From NCBI GenBank assembly GCA_001796355.1, contig MGMG01000101.1, forward strand, positions 1-37,928: 37,928 bases of DNA. Reading direction: 5' to 3'. Below the pieces are notes generated by a model. That model saw nothing but the letters and a program-made list of their open reading frames with translations, did no database searches and was not told the origin of the DNA. The first letter of the stretch is position 1. Each line of letters begins with the position of its first letter. Below are positions 1 through 7,282 of the stretch, piece by piece. The stretch is from Chloroflexi bacterium GWB2_54_36 (GTDB lineage: Bacteria > Chloroflexota > Anaerolineae > Anaerolineales > Anaerolineaceae). Both the position numbers and the translations under genes were made by a program.

Positions 1-1
1 T

Positions 2-343
2 AAGGATATTGGCGCTGTGGTCGTTATGGATAAAGGCAAGCTGGTGGGGATTTTTTCGGAGCGCGACTACGTTCGGCAAGCAGAGAAGGATGTGAGCACG
101 ATCAAATATCATCCGGTGTCAGATTATATGACCCGCGAAGTGGTCACCATCACGCCCGAGGAGACGGTCCAAGATTGCATGCTGTATATGACTGCCCACC
201 GCATCCGTCACCTGCCCGTAGTCGAAGATGAGAAATTGGTCGGTATCATCACCATCGGCGACGTGGTCAAAACCGTCATCTCCGACCAGTCGCAACTGCT
301 GGAAGAAATGGAAAATTTCATCAGCGGGCGCTACGGCCGGTAA
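2..343 (+). CDS. CBS-domain protein, C-terminal part (5' end outside window)
   Basis: The reading frame is already open at the window edge, so the true start lies upstream. What is visible is the end of one CBS motif (GAVVVMDKGKLVGIFSERDY) followed by a complete second one (residues about 38-95, with the pattern VSDYMT, ITPEETVQDCMLYMT, HLPVVEDEKLVGIITIGDVV). Paired CBS motifs form a Bateman module that usually binds adenosine nucleotides and regulates a partner protein or domain. The protein ends soon after the second motif, so no catalytic domain follows it. It resembles the stand-alone CBS-pair proteins common in bacteria. The partner cannot be inferred here, because the only neighbour seen converges from the other strand 37 bases away. 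Confidence 0.85.
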   Translation, partial: KDIGAVVVMDKGKLVGIFSERDYVRQAEKDVSTIKYHPVSDYMTREVVTITPEETVQDCMLYMTAHRIRHLPVVEDEKLVGIITIGDVVKTVISDQSQLLEEMENFISGRYGR

Positions 344-379
344 AAAGAATTTCCCTCACATTTGAAAATTTTACGGTGT

Positions 380-1558
380 CTACAAGACTACCTGCTGAAT
401 TAGCACAGTATAAAACCTGCACGCGTCGATAATCTGGCTCACACTGCAGTGCTCATTGATCATGTGAGCCAGTTTATATTCCCCGGGGCCAAAGCCAATG
501 GTTGGGATGCCCATGCTGACGGTGGTCACCGCGTTGGTGCTGAAATCCCAAAAGTCGAATGTGGCTGGGTTACTGCCAAAGACGTCGCGGTAGGCGCGGA
601 TGCAGCTTTTGGTCAGGTCATGATCCAAGTCAATTTTCCAGGCCGAATGAAATGGCTCATATTGAATATCCATTCCGGTCCAGCTTTTCCGATAAAGCGT
701 ACCCACCTCCCACGCGGCATTTTTCCCCTGGATGATCGCATCCATTTCCTTGACAATCGATTCTTTGGTTTCTCCGGGCGCCATTCTGCGATCCAGATAC
801 ACCTCGCATTCGGACGGCACTGCGTTCAAAGAGGCGCTGGTGCTTGAAATCCGTGACATCACCAGCGTGCCACGGGGCGCCGCCTGCTTCACCAACTCGG
901 CGTTCTTCTTTTCCACGCGCTGGATGATCTCAGCCATTTCATAAATGGCATTGACCCCTTTCTCCGGGGCTGATCCATGGGCGGATACCCCCCGGGTCTT
1001 GATTACAATTTGGGCTTTGCCCTTATGCCCCAGAGAAATCAGGTTATCCGATGGTTCACAAATAACCATGTAATCTGGCTTGACTTGGCATTCCTTGAAG
1101 AGGTGTTTTAAGTTTTCCCCATCGCAATCTTCTTCAAAAACAGTGCAGGAAACATAAATGGCCTTGCCAGAATCAAAACCCAATCTGTGGGCAATTGCGC
1201 CGGCATAGATCGAGGCTGCTGCCCCGGATTTCATGTCGACCGAGCCGCGCCCATGCAGGTTGCCATCGACAATTTCTCCGCTGAAAGGAGGCATGTCCCA
1301 TTTTTCCTCGTCATTGACCGTCACCGTATCGACATGCGAGTCAAACATGATAGATTTTGCGTCATTGCCAATTCGGCCGACCACATTGCCCATCGCATCG
1401 ATGCGGACTTCATCATAGCCCAACGATTTCATTTTCTGCGCGATAACCCGGATAATTTGCTCCTCCTGCCCGGAATAGCTTTTGATGCGCACCAGATCTT
1501 GCGTGAAAGCGATCAAGTCTTGCTGGTCTAGCGGTGTCATCCAATCGGAACTGTTCAT
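380..1558 (-). CDS. M20-family metallohydrolase, YgeY-like
   Basis: This 392-aa protein is a zinc-dependent M20 peptidase/deacylase of the ArgE/DapE/CPG2 superfamily. The metal-site motifs are in order: SHVDTV (His75, Asp77), GRGSVDMKSG (Asp108), the catalytic/bridging pair FEED (Glu142-Glu143), CEPSD (Glu168) and a late LAHMINEH histidine. The lid/dimerisation domain lies between about residues 178 and 300. Overall wording is closest to the YgeY family, which is often linked to selenium-dependent purine or amino-acid catabolism, but no selenium gene is nearby, so the substrate is unknown. The start is an ATG preceded by a weak AAGG. An alternative is a generic acetylornithine or succinyl-diaminopimelate deacylase, but the sequence fits YgeY better. 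It converges with the CBS gene. Confidence 0.85.
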   Translation of the reverse strand: MNSSDWMTPLDQQDLIAFTQDLVRIKSYSGQEEQIIRVIAQKMKSLGYDEVRIDAMGNVVGRIGNDAKSIMFDSHVDTVTVNDEEKWDMPPFSGEIVDGNLHGRGSVDMKSGAAASIYAGAIAHRLGFDSGKAIYVSCTVFEEDCDGENLKHLFKECQVKPDYMVICEPSDNLISLGHKGKAQIVIKTRGVSAHGSAPEKGVNAIYEMAEIIQRVEKKNAELVKQAAPRGTLVMSRISSTSASLNAVPSECEVYLDRRMAPGETKESIVKEMDAIIQGKNAAWEVGTLYRKSWTGMDIQYEPFHSAWKIDLDHDLTKSCIRAYRDVFGSNPATFDFWDFSTNAVTTVSMGIPTIGFGPGEYKLAHMINEHCSVSQIIDACRFYTVLIQQVVL

Positions 1559-1606
1559 ATATAGAACCTTATATGTTGGTCACATAGTATTAATAGTGAA
1601 AACATA

Positions 1607-1629
1607 TCGTAGGAATAAATATACTACGA
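1607..1629. promoter_or_regulatory. Inverted repeat upstream of the M20 gene
   Basis: TCGTAG and CTACGA are separated by 11 AT-rich bases, about 50 bases upstream of the M20 hydrolase start. The position suits an operator. No regulator can be named, and a 6-bp repeat in AT-rich DNA may be chance. Confidence 0.25.
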
Positions 1630-1663
1630 GATTTTTGCAAAGCTTATCGCCAGGTGGCTTTAT

Positions 1664-1825
1664 TTATCCAACATCTTTTTTGTTGGCAATTTCCGCAAGG
1701 AGCCGATTTGACTCTCGTAACAAGGCAACAATCTCTTTTTGTGATTTTCGTACGTTATTGAAATTCATTAATAGGAAAGGGACGAAGATTAAAAAGAAGA
1801 GGATAAACGAAATAGGATCGGACAT
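1664..1825 (-). CDS. 53-aa single-pass membrane peptide with a coiled-coil-like tail
   Basis: This small gene starts at an ATG on the minus strand behind an AGGGAG ribosome-binding site (minus-strand CCCAGGGAGAAAAA just before the start). It ends in TAA. The peptide begins MSDPISFILFFLIFVPFLLM, a clear membrane segment over residues about 5-20. A charged, heptad-like helix follows (residues 25-50, KSQKEIVALLRESNRLLAEI). The layout (short outer end, one TM, Leu/Ile heptads) resembles small YvlB- or FtsL-like accessory peptides, but no family is recognised. It lies 105 bases upstream of the M20 hydrolase on the same strand and could be co-transcribed with it. The ribosome-binding site and coherent topology support a real gene; homologues would settle it. 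Confidence 0.6.
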   Translation of the reverse strand: MSDPISFILFFLIFVPFLLMNFNNVRKSQKEIVALLRESNRLLAEIANKKDVG

Positions 1826-1887
1826 TTTTTCTCCCTGGGAGTATGGCTGCCACCTGACGCACAGCTAAACAGATAAACCACATTGAT

Positions 1888-1966
1888 TATTGGGGATCGA
1901 ACTGCACCCTACACCCGGGTGCTGAATAATTAGCGTAAGGGGCGGCTTGCGAGTCGCCCCTTTTTT
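1888..1966 (+). repeat. Degenerate intergenic repeat, copy A
   Basis: This stretch aligns, with small gaps, to 3082-3160. Shared blocks are CAYTGATTAYTGGG, CGAAC, CTAC..CCCG and AGGGG.GG.T.GCGAG. It also carries a GTAGGGTG-like core on the minus strand, related to the arms of the nested inverted repeat at 3158-3335. It looks like a decayed copy of a small non-coding element. Confidence 0.4.
1939..1966 (+). terminator. Rho-independent terminator-like hairpin
   Basis: A 9-bp stem (GGGGCGGCT with AGTCGCCCC, one G-U pair) closes a TGCG loop and is followed by six Ts. The T tract gives a plus-strand direction, yet no plus-strand gene ends nearby. It either stops read-through, ends an unseen transcript, or is part of the repeat. 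Confidence 0.6.
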
Positions 1967-2070
1967 GCGTTTTTCTTAAATATGACCAATGAGCTGCACC
2001 CTGGATTACAAGAAATAAAACCGTTAAAAGCTACCCACTAAAAACGATGGGCACTGATTCAAAAATTTGA

Positions 2071-2715
2071 TTAAGGGGTTGTAGTCCAATGATCATTAAG
2101 CCCAAATCCTGGTGCGGCTTCGTGAAAATGGGTCATTCCTGAAGGATCCAGGTAATTTTCCAGAATTGTGGCATATTGTCCCCACAGGCTGCCACCTGGT
2201 CCTACCCAGACAATTTTGGAAAAGTAAGTATAGTGCGCGTCTTGCGAGCCATCATCATCTGAATCATACCAACCTTCGTTTTGGTTGGTCAACCAACCTA
2301 AACTGATCCCGCCGACAACGCCTCCAACCAAACCCCGATCAAGCTTTCCATCGTCGTTGCAATCTACATTGGCAAGCCACTCGTCACTCCACTTCATGAT
2401 CAAGTTATCATCAACATAATCACCTGTGTCACCCCAATATGTACCATCAAGGTTTCTATCAGAGCCATCATAAGTGCCGTTAAACAAGTGTGCTTGATAG
2501 TTGTAACCATACTGGTCAAAACCAGTGGACAGAGGATTACCAGCGGAATCAGTGATCGTTCCTCCCTGAATAGTCGCACAGGCAGTATATGAATTTTCCC
2601 AGGCTGTCTCATTCCCATTGGAATCAGTCTGAACCGGTTTCGCTGCAAGCGCTGTCGATGTACTTATTAGCAAAGCGCAAATAACCAGCATGAAAATCAA
2701 GAATTTCTTTTTCAT
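2071..2715 (-). CDS. Small secreted protein with Asp-rich loops, function unknown
   Basis: This 214-aa protein begins with a classical signal peptide (basic MKKK, hydrophobic residues 5-20, cleavage near ALAA at about 22-25). The mature part is acidic and rich in Gly, Asn, Asp, Trp and Tyr. Two loops resemble EF-hand or dockerin-type calcium-binding loops: DCNDDGKLDRG at about 118-128 and DSDDDGSQDAH at about 151-161. No enzyme family is recognised. The start ATG has a good AAGGAG site 8-9 bases upstream. It stands alone between two long non-coding gaps. Exported, perhaps calcium-stabilised, is as far as the sequence goes. Confidence 0.75.
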   Translation of the reverse strand: MKKKFLIFMLVICALLISTSTALAAKPVQTDSNGNETAWENSYTACATIQGGTITDSAGNPLSTGFDQYGYNYQAHLFNGTYDGSDRNLDGTYWGDTGDYVDDNLIMKWSDEWLANVDCNDDGKLDRGLVGGVVGGISLGWLTNQNEGWYDSDDDGSQDAHYTYFSKIVWVGPGGSLWGQYATILENYLDPSGMTHFHEAAPGFGLNDHWTTTP

Positions 2716-3081
2716 CCCCTTATCTCCTTGGCAGTTTGTTCATGATTGTTCGGCAATACCTGTTCCCCGCCTTATTGATATTGAAAAGGCTTAAATGGGA
2801 TCTAGGGCACGATAATTTACAAATTTGATTAAAGGCATAATATGATAACCCCCACCTCCTTTGAATTTATAAACAGCAAATATAAATTCGCATTTTCCTG
2901 CTTCTGTTTTCCCACACCTTAGTACATGTTAAGAGTATATATGATTGCGTTTATAAAAACAATAAAATAATTTTTCTAATTCGGATACAGTGCTATTTGA
3001 AAAATTATTTTGCGATTCTTCTCTGCTGTTTATGCCTTAACTAGATGCCATTTTTTCAGGGGAAGCCCAGTGTCCGGAAAT

Positions 3082-3160
3082 CACACTGATTACTGGGCGA
3101 ACAGTACTCTACCCGCTGCGCGGAATACAAGGCGTCCTTAGGGGAGGTTCGCGAGCTGTA
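3082..3160 (+). repeat. Degenerate intergenic repeat, copy B
   Basis: This is the partner of 1888-1966, with the same succession of short blocks (CACTGATTACTGGG, CGAAC, CTACCCG, AGGGGAGGTTCGCGAG). It abuts the nested inverted repeat, and its CGAACAGTACTCTACCC also resembles that element's right arm. Confidence 0.4.
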
Positions 3161-3335
3161 GGGTGTGTTCGACCGAGTTAGCAACCTGATTCCCGGGACA
3201 TATTACTAAAATCTGGAACACATCTGGTCGAACGCACCGAAATATCGACTTTATGGTGCGTTCGACCATTTCCTTCAAGACATGCATGTCAGGCTCCGAA
3301 AGCCGTCTTGTTCGTTGGGGGCGAACACACCCTAC
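3158..3335. repeat. Nested inverted repeat (BIME/MITE-like)
   Basis: The outer arms GTAGGGTGTGTTCG (3158-3171) and CGAACACACCCTAC (3322-3335) are perfect 14-bp complements. Inside them, GGTCGAACGCACC (3226-3238) and GGTGCGTTCGACC (3255-3267) are perfect 13-bp complements. The arms are variants of one GGGTGYGTTCGACC core. Dispersed GTAGGGTGCGTT-type palindromes are known as REP/BIME or miniature mobile elements in many bacteria. No coding sequence lies within. Confidence 0.75.
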
Positions 3336-3445
3336 GCCTGATTGCGCTTCAAGATATGTGTGATGTTCTCAGGTAGCTAGTTTGATCGTTCGAGGTCAAC
3401 AGCACTGTCTATCCAGACTTACAAATTTTCCCGTCATTTTCTGAT

Positions 3446-3474
3446 TTGACATTTTCCACAAGCGCCCCTAAACT
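3446..3474 (+). promoter_or_regulatory. Promoter of comM, predicted leaderless
   Basis: TTGACA (3446-3451) is followed after exactly 17 bases by TAAACT (3469-3474). The predicted start of transcription falls at or next to the ATG at 3481, and no Shine-Dalgarno sequence is present, so the mRNA may be leaderless. Confidence 0.6.
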
Positions 3475-3480
3475 AACCCC

Positions 3481-5001
3481 ATGCTTGCCCGAGTGTATTC
3501 CTGCGCGGTCGTTGGCCTGGAAGGCGTCATCGTCGAAGTCGAGGTTGACTTTGGCCAGGGGATGCCTAAAATCACCGTCGTCGGGCTGCCGGACGCCGCC
3601 GTGCAGGAAAGCAAAGAACGTGTTTACTCAGCCATCAAAAACGCCGGGTTGATGTATCCGCGCCGCGCACTGACCGTCAACCTGGCGCCAGCTTCGGTGC
3701 GCAAAGAAGGGCCGGCTTACGACCTGCCGATTGCCCTCGGCGTGCTGGTGACCACCGAGCAATTAGCGCCTGAAAAGCTGGACAAAACCCTGGTTTTAGG
3801 CGAGCTATCGCTGGACGGCACGGTTCGTCATGTGCGCGGCGTGTTGCCTATGGCTGCCACAGCCCGCCGGGAGGGGTTTACCCGCCTTTTCTGCCCGGAG
3901 GTTGATGCGGCTGAAGCCGCTCTCATCCCCGGGCTGGAGGTGATTCCGGTACGCTCGCTCATCGACTTGACTGCCCACCTTTCCGGTTACGCCCCCATCG
4001 CTCCCCACCCGCCCGTCGAGGTGGACGACGTCGAAATAGCCGTCCAGACCGATTTCCGCGACATCAAGGGGCAGGAACATGTCAAACGGGCGCTGGAGGT
4101 GGCGGCTGCCGGCGGACACAATTTGATGATGTCCGGGCCGCCGGGCGCCGGCAAGACGTTGATGGCTCGCGCCCTCCCTGCCATCCTGCCGCGCATGTCC
4201 ATCGAAGAAGCGCTGGATGTGACCCGCATCTACTCGGTGGCCGATCAACTGCCACCGGAGGTGCCGTTGATCCGTACCCGACCGTTTCGCGCCCCGCACC
4301 ACACTATCAGCCATGCCGGGTTGGTTGGCGGCGGCAACCAACCCCACCCGGGAGAAATCTCACTGGCGCACCGCGGGGTGCTCTTCCTGGACGAACTACC
4401 TGAATTTGGTCAACGGGTGTTGGAAGTGCTACGCCAGCCGATCGAGGACAAAATCGTCACCATCAGCCGCGCGCAGGGGTCGCTTACCTTCCCGGCTAAT
4501 TTCCAGTTGATCGCGGCCATGAACCCCTGCCCGTGCGGCTACTATGGCGACCCGGTCAAGCCTTGCACCTGTTCCAACTCTACCGTCACCAAATATCAGA
4601 AACGCATCTCCGGCCCACTGCTGGACCGGATCGATATTTTTGTCGAAGTACCGCGCGTCGATTACGATAAGCTGTCCGACCAGCGTCTGGGCGAGCCGTC
4701 ACAGGTAGTGCGCAGCCGGGTGGAAAATGCGCGCGCGATTCAACGCCAGCGATTTTCCGAAAACGGCATCTCGGCCAATGCGGAAATGCGTCCGGCAGAT
4801 ATTCGCCGTCACTGCGGATTAGACGATACCGGCATGAACTTGATGCGCGCCGCCATGAACCAGTACCAGCTTTCGGCGCGCGCTTATCACCGCATCCTCA
4901 AGCTGGCGCGCACTATCGCCGACCTGGGTGGAGTTGAGCATATTACACCGCAACACCTGGCGGAAGCGCTGCAGTACCGTCCAAGAACCGTCCTGCAGTA
5001 A
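3481..5001 (+). CDS. comM: YifB/ComM-family Mg-chelatase-like AAA+ ATPase
   Basis: This 506-aa protein has the three-part layout of the family. An N-terminal Lon-protease-like ChlI domain spans about 1-170 (MLARVYSCAVVGLEGVIVEV, GLPDAAVQESKERV). The AAA+ core follows, with Walker A GPPGAGKT (Lys225) and Walker B LFLDELPEF. The C-terminal helical domain begins after the CPCGYYGD..CTCS cysteine region. In naturally transforming bacteria ComM is a hexameric helicase that promotes branch migration of integrating DNA; family members also occur in non-competent species. Length matches the family norm. No other competence gene is in the window. It converges with the next gene at a 23-base gap with no obvious terminator. 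Confidence 0.93.
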   Translation: MLARVYSCAVVGLEGVIVEVEVDFGQGMPKITVVGLPDAAVQESKERVYSAIKNAGLMYPRRALTVNLAPASVRKEGPAYDLPIALGVLVTTEQLAPEKLDKTLVLGELSLDGTVRHVRGVLPMAATARREGFTRLFCPEVDAAEAALIPGLEVIPVRSLIDLTAHLSGYAPIAPHPPVEVDDVEIAVQTDFRDIKGQEHVKRALEVAAAGGHNLMMSGPPGAGKTLMARALPAILPRMSIEEALDVTRIYSVADQLPPEVPLIRTRPFRAPHHTISHAGLVGGGNQPHPGEISLAHRGVLFLDELPEFGQRVLEVLRQPIEDKIVTISRAQGSLTFPANFQLIAAMNPCPCGYYGDPVKPCTCSNSTVTKYQKRISGPLLDRIDIFVEVPRVDYDKLSDQRLGEPSQVVRSRVENARAIQRQRFSENGISANAEMRPADIRRHCGLDDTGMNLMRAAMNQYQLSARAYHRILKLARTIADLGGVEHITPQHLAEALQYRPRTVLQ

Positions 5002-5024
5002 CCAGCAAATGCAAGCTGGTCTGG

Positions 5025-7211
5025 TTAGTTGAATATGACAGGCAGATAAATCAAAAATTCTGATGGGGGGGATGTGGCGGTATGGGTAGCGGTTGGCACC
5101 GCTGTTTCAGTCGGCAATGGGGTGAGAGTGTCAGTGGGGGTGGCCGTATCCGCCAGCGTTGGAGTTAGGGTGTCGGTGGGTGCTGCTGTATCAGTCTGAG
5201 TAGGCGTCAAGGTATCGGTCGGTACGGTTGTGTCGGCCTGAGTAGGCGTCAAGGTATCGGTCGGTACGGCTGTGTCGGTCTGAGTTGGCGTCAGGGTGTC
5301 GGTCGGTGCGGCTGTGTCGGTCTGAGTCGGCGTCAGAGTGTCGGTTGGTGCGGCTGTGTCGGTCTGAGTGGGCGTTGAGGATTCGGTTGGAGTAAAGGTA
5401 TAGGTTGCTGTGGGCGTATCAGTCAGGGTGGGGGTGGGAGCTGGCGGCGCAGCCAGCGATATTTCCCAGACCTTCCCGTCATCCTCTTCCGGGGAATTTC
5501 CAGGGCCGTAATCGTTATCAATGCCGCGGCTGACAATATAGATATGCGTCTCTTCCGGCGCAAGACTACCGGGCGCCAGAGTCAGCCCGGAACGAATATT
5601 GGCTGCTGTTCCCATGAAACTCAAATCCCAGACATTGAGCAGCTCGCCGCTCAGGCTGAACTCACCCAGGTAACGATCGGCAGCCGCGGTGCTGATGATG
5701 AATACCGTGCCACTGGCGTCGTTGTAGGTTATGCCTTCCACGTCGGAGAAACCTAAAGCGTCGGTGTCATGCTGATTTACCGGCCCATCGTCAGCCGTAC
5801 CCAACAATCCATCAGGTCCAAGACTAAACCAGAAAAATTCCCCATCGCCACCGCCGGCAATAAAAAGCATATTGTCACCGTATGCCAGATCTTCAGGGTC
5901 GCTCCCGCCGGCGCTGAGGTAACCAGCCATATTTTTTGTAAATTTTGTATCATCTCCGGTACAGTAGATACCATCCGGGCCGACATTGATCTCGGTGACT
6001 TGCTTTGCATCATCATTGGCGAAAAACAACCGGCCATTGACCGTGTTGAGCGCGATCCCGCTGGGTTCATTGGAAAAATAGGTCGTGTCACAGGTGCCAT
6101 TTTGTACACCGGATGTAGTTGTAAAAAAAACATTTACATCCTGATAATAGACAGGCATTTCATCGACTTCACTGTCTGAGATGACCAGGCCGCCAGTTCC
6201 CGGCCAGTACTCGATCCCAGCCGGATCCGGGCTGTTCGGGTTCCAGCCGGGTAAACCGGTAGTGAAAGTACGGATCAGATATGCAGCCTGCAGGGTCATC
6301 CCCGCGGGCAGAGCGGTTGGGGTGAGTGAAAGTTCGATGATCTGCCCGCTGCGTTGCAGCGTAGGCGATGTGTTTTCCGCTCCCCCGTCTAACACAAACA
6401 AGCTTTGTTCGGCCGGATCATCGGTCTGGTCAGAACTGGGAGCAAAAGTCAACCCCTGGATATTGACCAAACCCAGCACGCCGATTTCCATACTGGAAAG
6501 TACATCACCATCCAGTGAAATTTCGTAAATCACCTGCTGCGCTGTGTTTACCGTAAAAAGTGTGTTAGCAGTCGAATTGAACACCAACCCTTTAAGCTCC
6601 TGGCCGGCCGAAACGCCAACCGCAGCTTTGCGCAGGTTGATGATGTCATGCCCGGCTAAGTCAATAACCGAGCCATCCGGGCCGAGTTTCAGCGCATGGA
6701 TGCGCGGGCCTTGCGCGTCCAAAATATAAATCGCGCTGTTAACTGGGTCCACTGCCAATCCCGACGGCGTTTCGATTGCCAGGCTGCGGATGTCATGCGA
6801 TTGGACCGTGATTGACAAGCCGTTATCAATTATGGTTTGCTGGATGCTATAGCTGTCGACCCATACCAGCTCGCCGGTGGAGGGATTGAATGCAGTTGCC
6901 GGTGAATCAGCAGCCCCTGCAGGCAGGTTCGCTTTTTCTGCCGAAGTGCCATAACCTTTTATCCTTATGGGGGCGGATGGTCCTGAAGCAGATTGCCATA
7001 CCAGGAATTCGCTGGACGTGGGATTATAGGCAAAGCCGACCGGAAAATCGACGCCAAATTCACCTGTGTAAATCGTTTGCAGTGCTTTGAACGGGTGTGG
7101 CTCGATCGCTGCCCAGGCGATAGACCGGATCGCCAGCAGAACGCCCGTCAATAATCCCAAAATTAGGGCATACCGGTAGGTTTTGTGGAGATATGACGTG
7201 GCTATGCGCAT
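5025..7211 (-). CDS. Secreted propeller-like protein with Pro/Thr stalk (paralog 2)
   Basis: This 728-aa protein has a signal peptide (hydrophobic residues about 14-33, cleavage near AWA). Residues about 40-588 form a repeat-rich domain that reads like an NHL/SdiA-regulated-type beta-propeller ([71 protein letters not shown]). A Pro/Thr stalk (about 589-710) follows, and the protein ends in YLPVIFN. The stalk is typical of cell-surface or exported proteins of Chloroflexota. The N-terminal 588 residues match the first 593 of the upstream neighbour, so the pair arose by tandem duplication. It lies 71 bases downstream of that gene on the same strand and may share its transcript. The enzyme or ligand function is unknown. 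The ribosome-binding site is weak (GAAGA). Confidence 0.75.
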   Translation of the reverse strand: MRIATSYLHKTYRYALILGLLTGVLLAIRSIAWAAIEPHPFKALQTIYTGEFGVDFPVGFAYNPTSSEFLVWQSASGPSAPIRIKGYGTSAEKANLPAGAADSPATAFNPSTGELVWVDSYSIQQTIIDNGLSITVQSHDIRSLAIETPSGLAVDPVNSAIYILDAQGPRIHALKLGPDGSVIDLAGHDIINLRKAAVGVSAGQELKGLVFNSTANTLFTVNTAQQVIYEISLDGDVLSSMEIGVLGLVNIQGLTFAPSSDQTDDPAEQSLFVLDGGAENTSPTLQRSGQIIELSLTPTALPAGMTLQAAYLIRTFTTGLPGWNPNSPDPAGIEYWPGTGGLVISDSEVDEMPVYYQDVNVFFTTTSGVQNGTCDTTYFSNEPSGIALNTVNGRLFFANDDAKQVTEINVGPDGIYCTGDDTKFTKNMAGYLSAGGSDPEDLAYGDNMLFIAGGGDGEFFWFSLGPDGLLGTADDGPVNQHDTDALGFSDVEGITYNDASGTVFIISTAAADRYLGEFSLSGELLNVWDLSFMGTAANIRSGLTLAPGSLAPEETHIYIVSRGIDNDYGPGNSPEEDDGKVWEISLAAPPAPTPTLTDTPTATYTFTPTESSTPTQTDTAAPTDTLTPTQTDTAAPTDTLTPTQTDTAVPTDTLTPTQADTTVPTDTLTPTQTDTAAPTDTLTPTLADTATPTDTLTPLPTETAVPTATHTATSPPSEFLIYLPVIFN
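5124..5375 (-). repeat. Six tandem 42-bp repeats encoding the Pro/Thr stalk
   Basis: Residues 613-696 of the 728-aa protein are six in-register copies of a 14-residue unit, consensus TPTQTDTAAPTDTL. Three units are identical in protein and the others differ at one to three positions. Such DNA repeats can change copy number by slippage and so vary stalk length between strains. Confidence 0.85.
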
Positions 7212-7282
7212 GATCTTCGGTCGGCGGCGGATGAGATAAGAAACATCGAGTTAGCAGGTTTTCTTACCGGTCTGCCTCAGCC

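Larger units (their letters stand above)
2716..3480. other. 765-bp gap: AT-rich upstream region, then repeats
   Basis: No convincing gene is seen on either strand. The left 350 bases are AT-rich and must contain the promoter of the small secreted protein. A 5-bp GCCTT/AAGGC hairpin and a TTGCCGAAC tract lie just upstream of that gene on the minus strand. The right half holds the degenerate repeat (3082-3160), the nested inverted repeat (3158-3335) and the comM promoter. Confidence 0.6.

Noticed and set aside
1838-1935. Possible tRNA suggested by a GGTGCAGTTCGATCCCC-like T-loop on the minus strand
   Set aside because: The flanking bases do not form a T stem, acceptor stem or anticodon arm. 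It is part of the degenerate repeat.
2716-2860. Second GEMM-like leader before the small secreted gene (minus-strand GGTATTGCCGAAC)
   Set aside because: Only the 3' landmark resembles the class. There is no GCAAAG core or closing helix.
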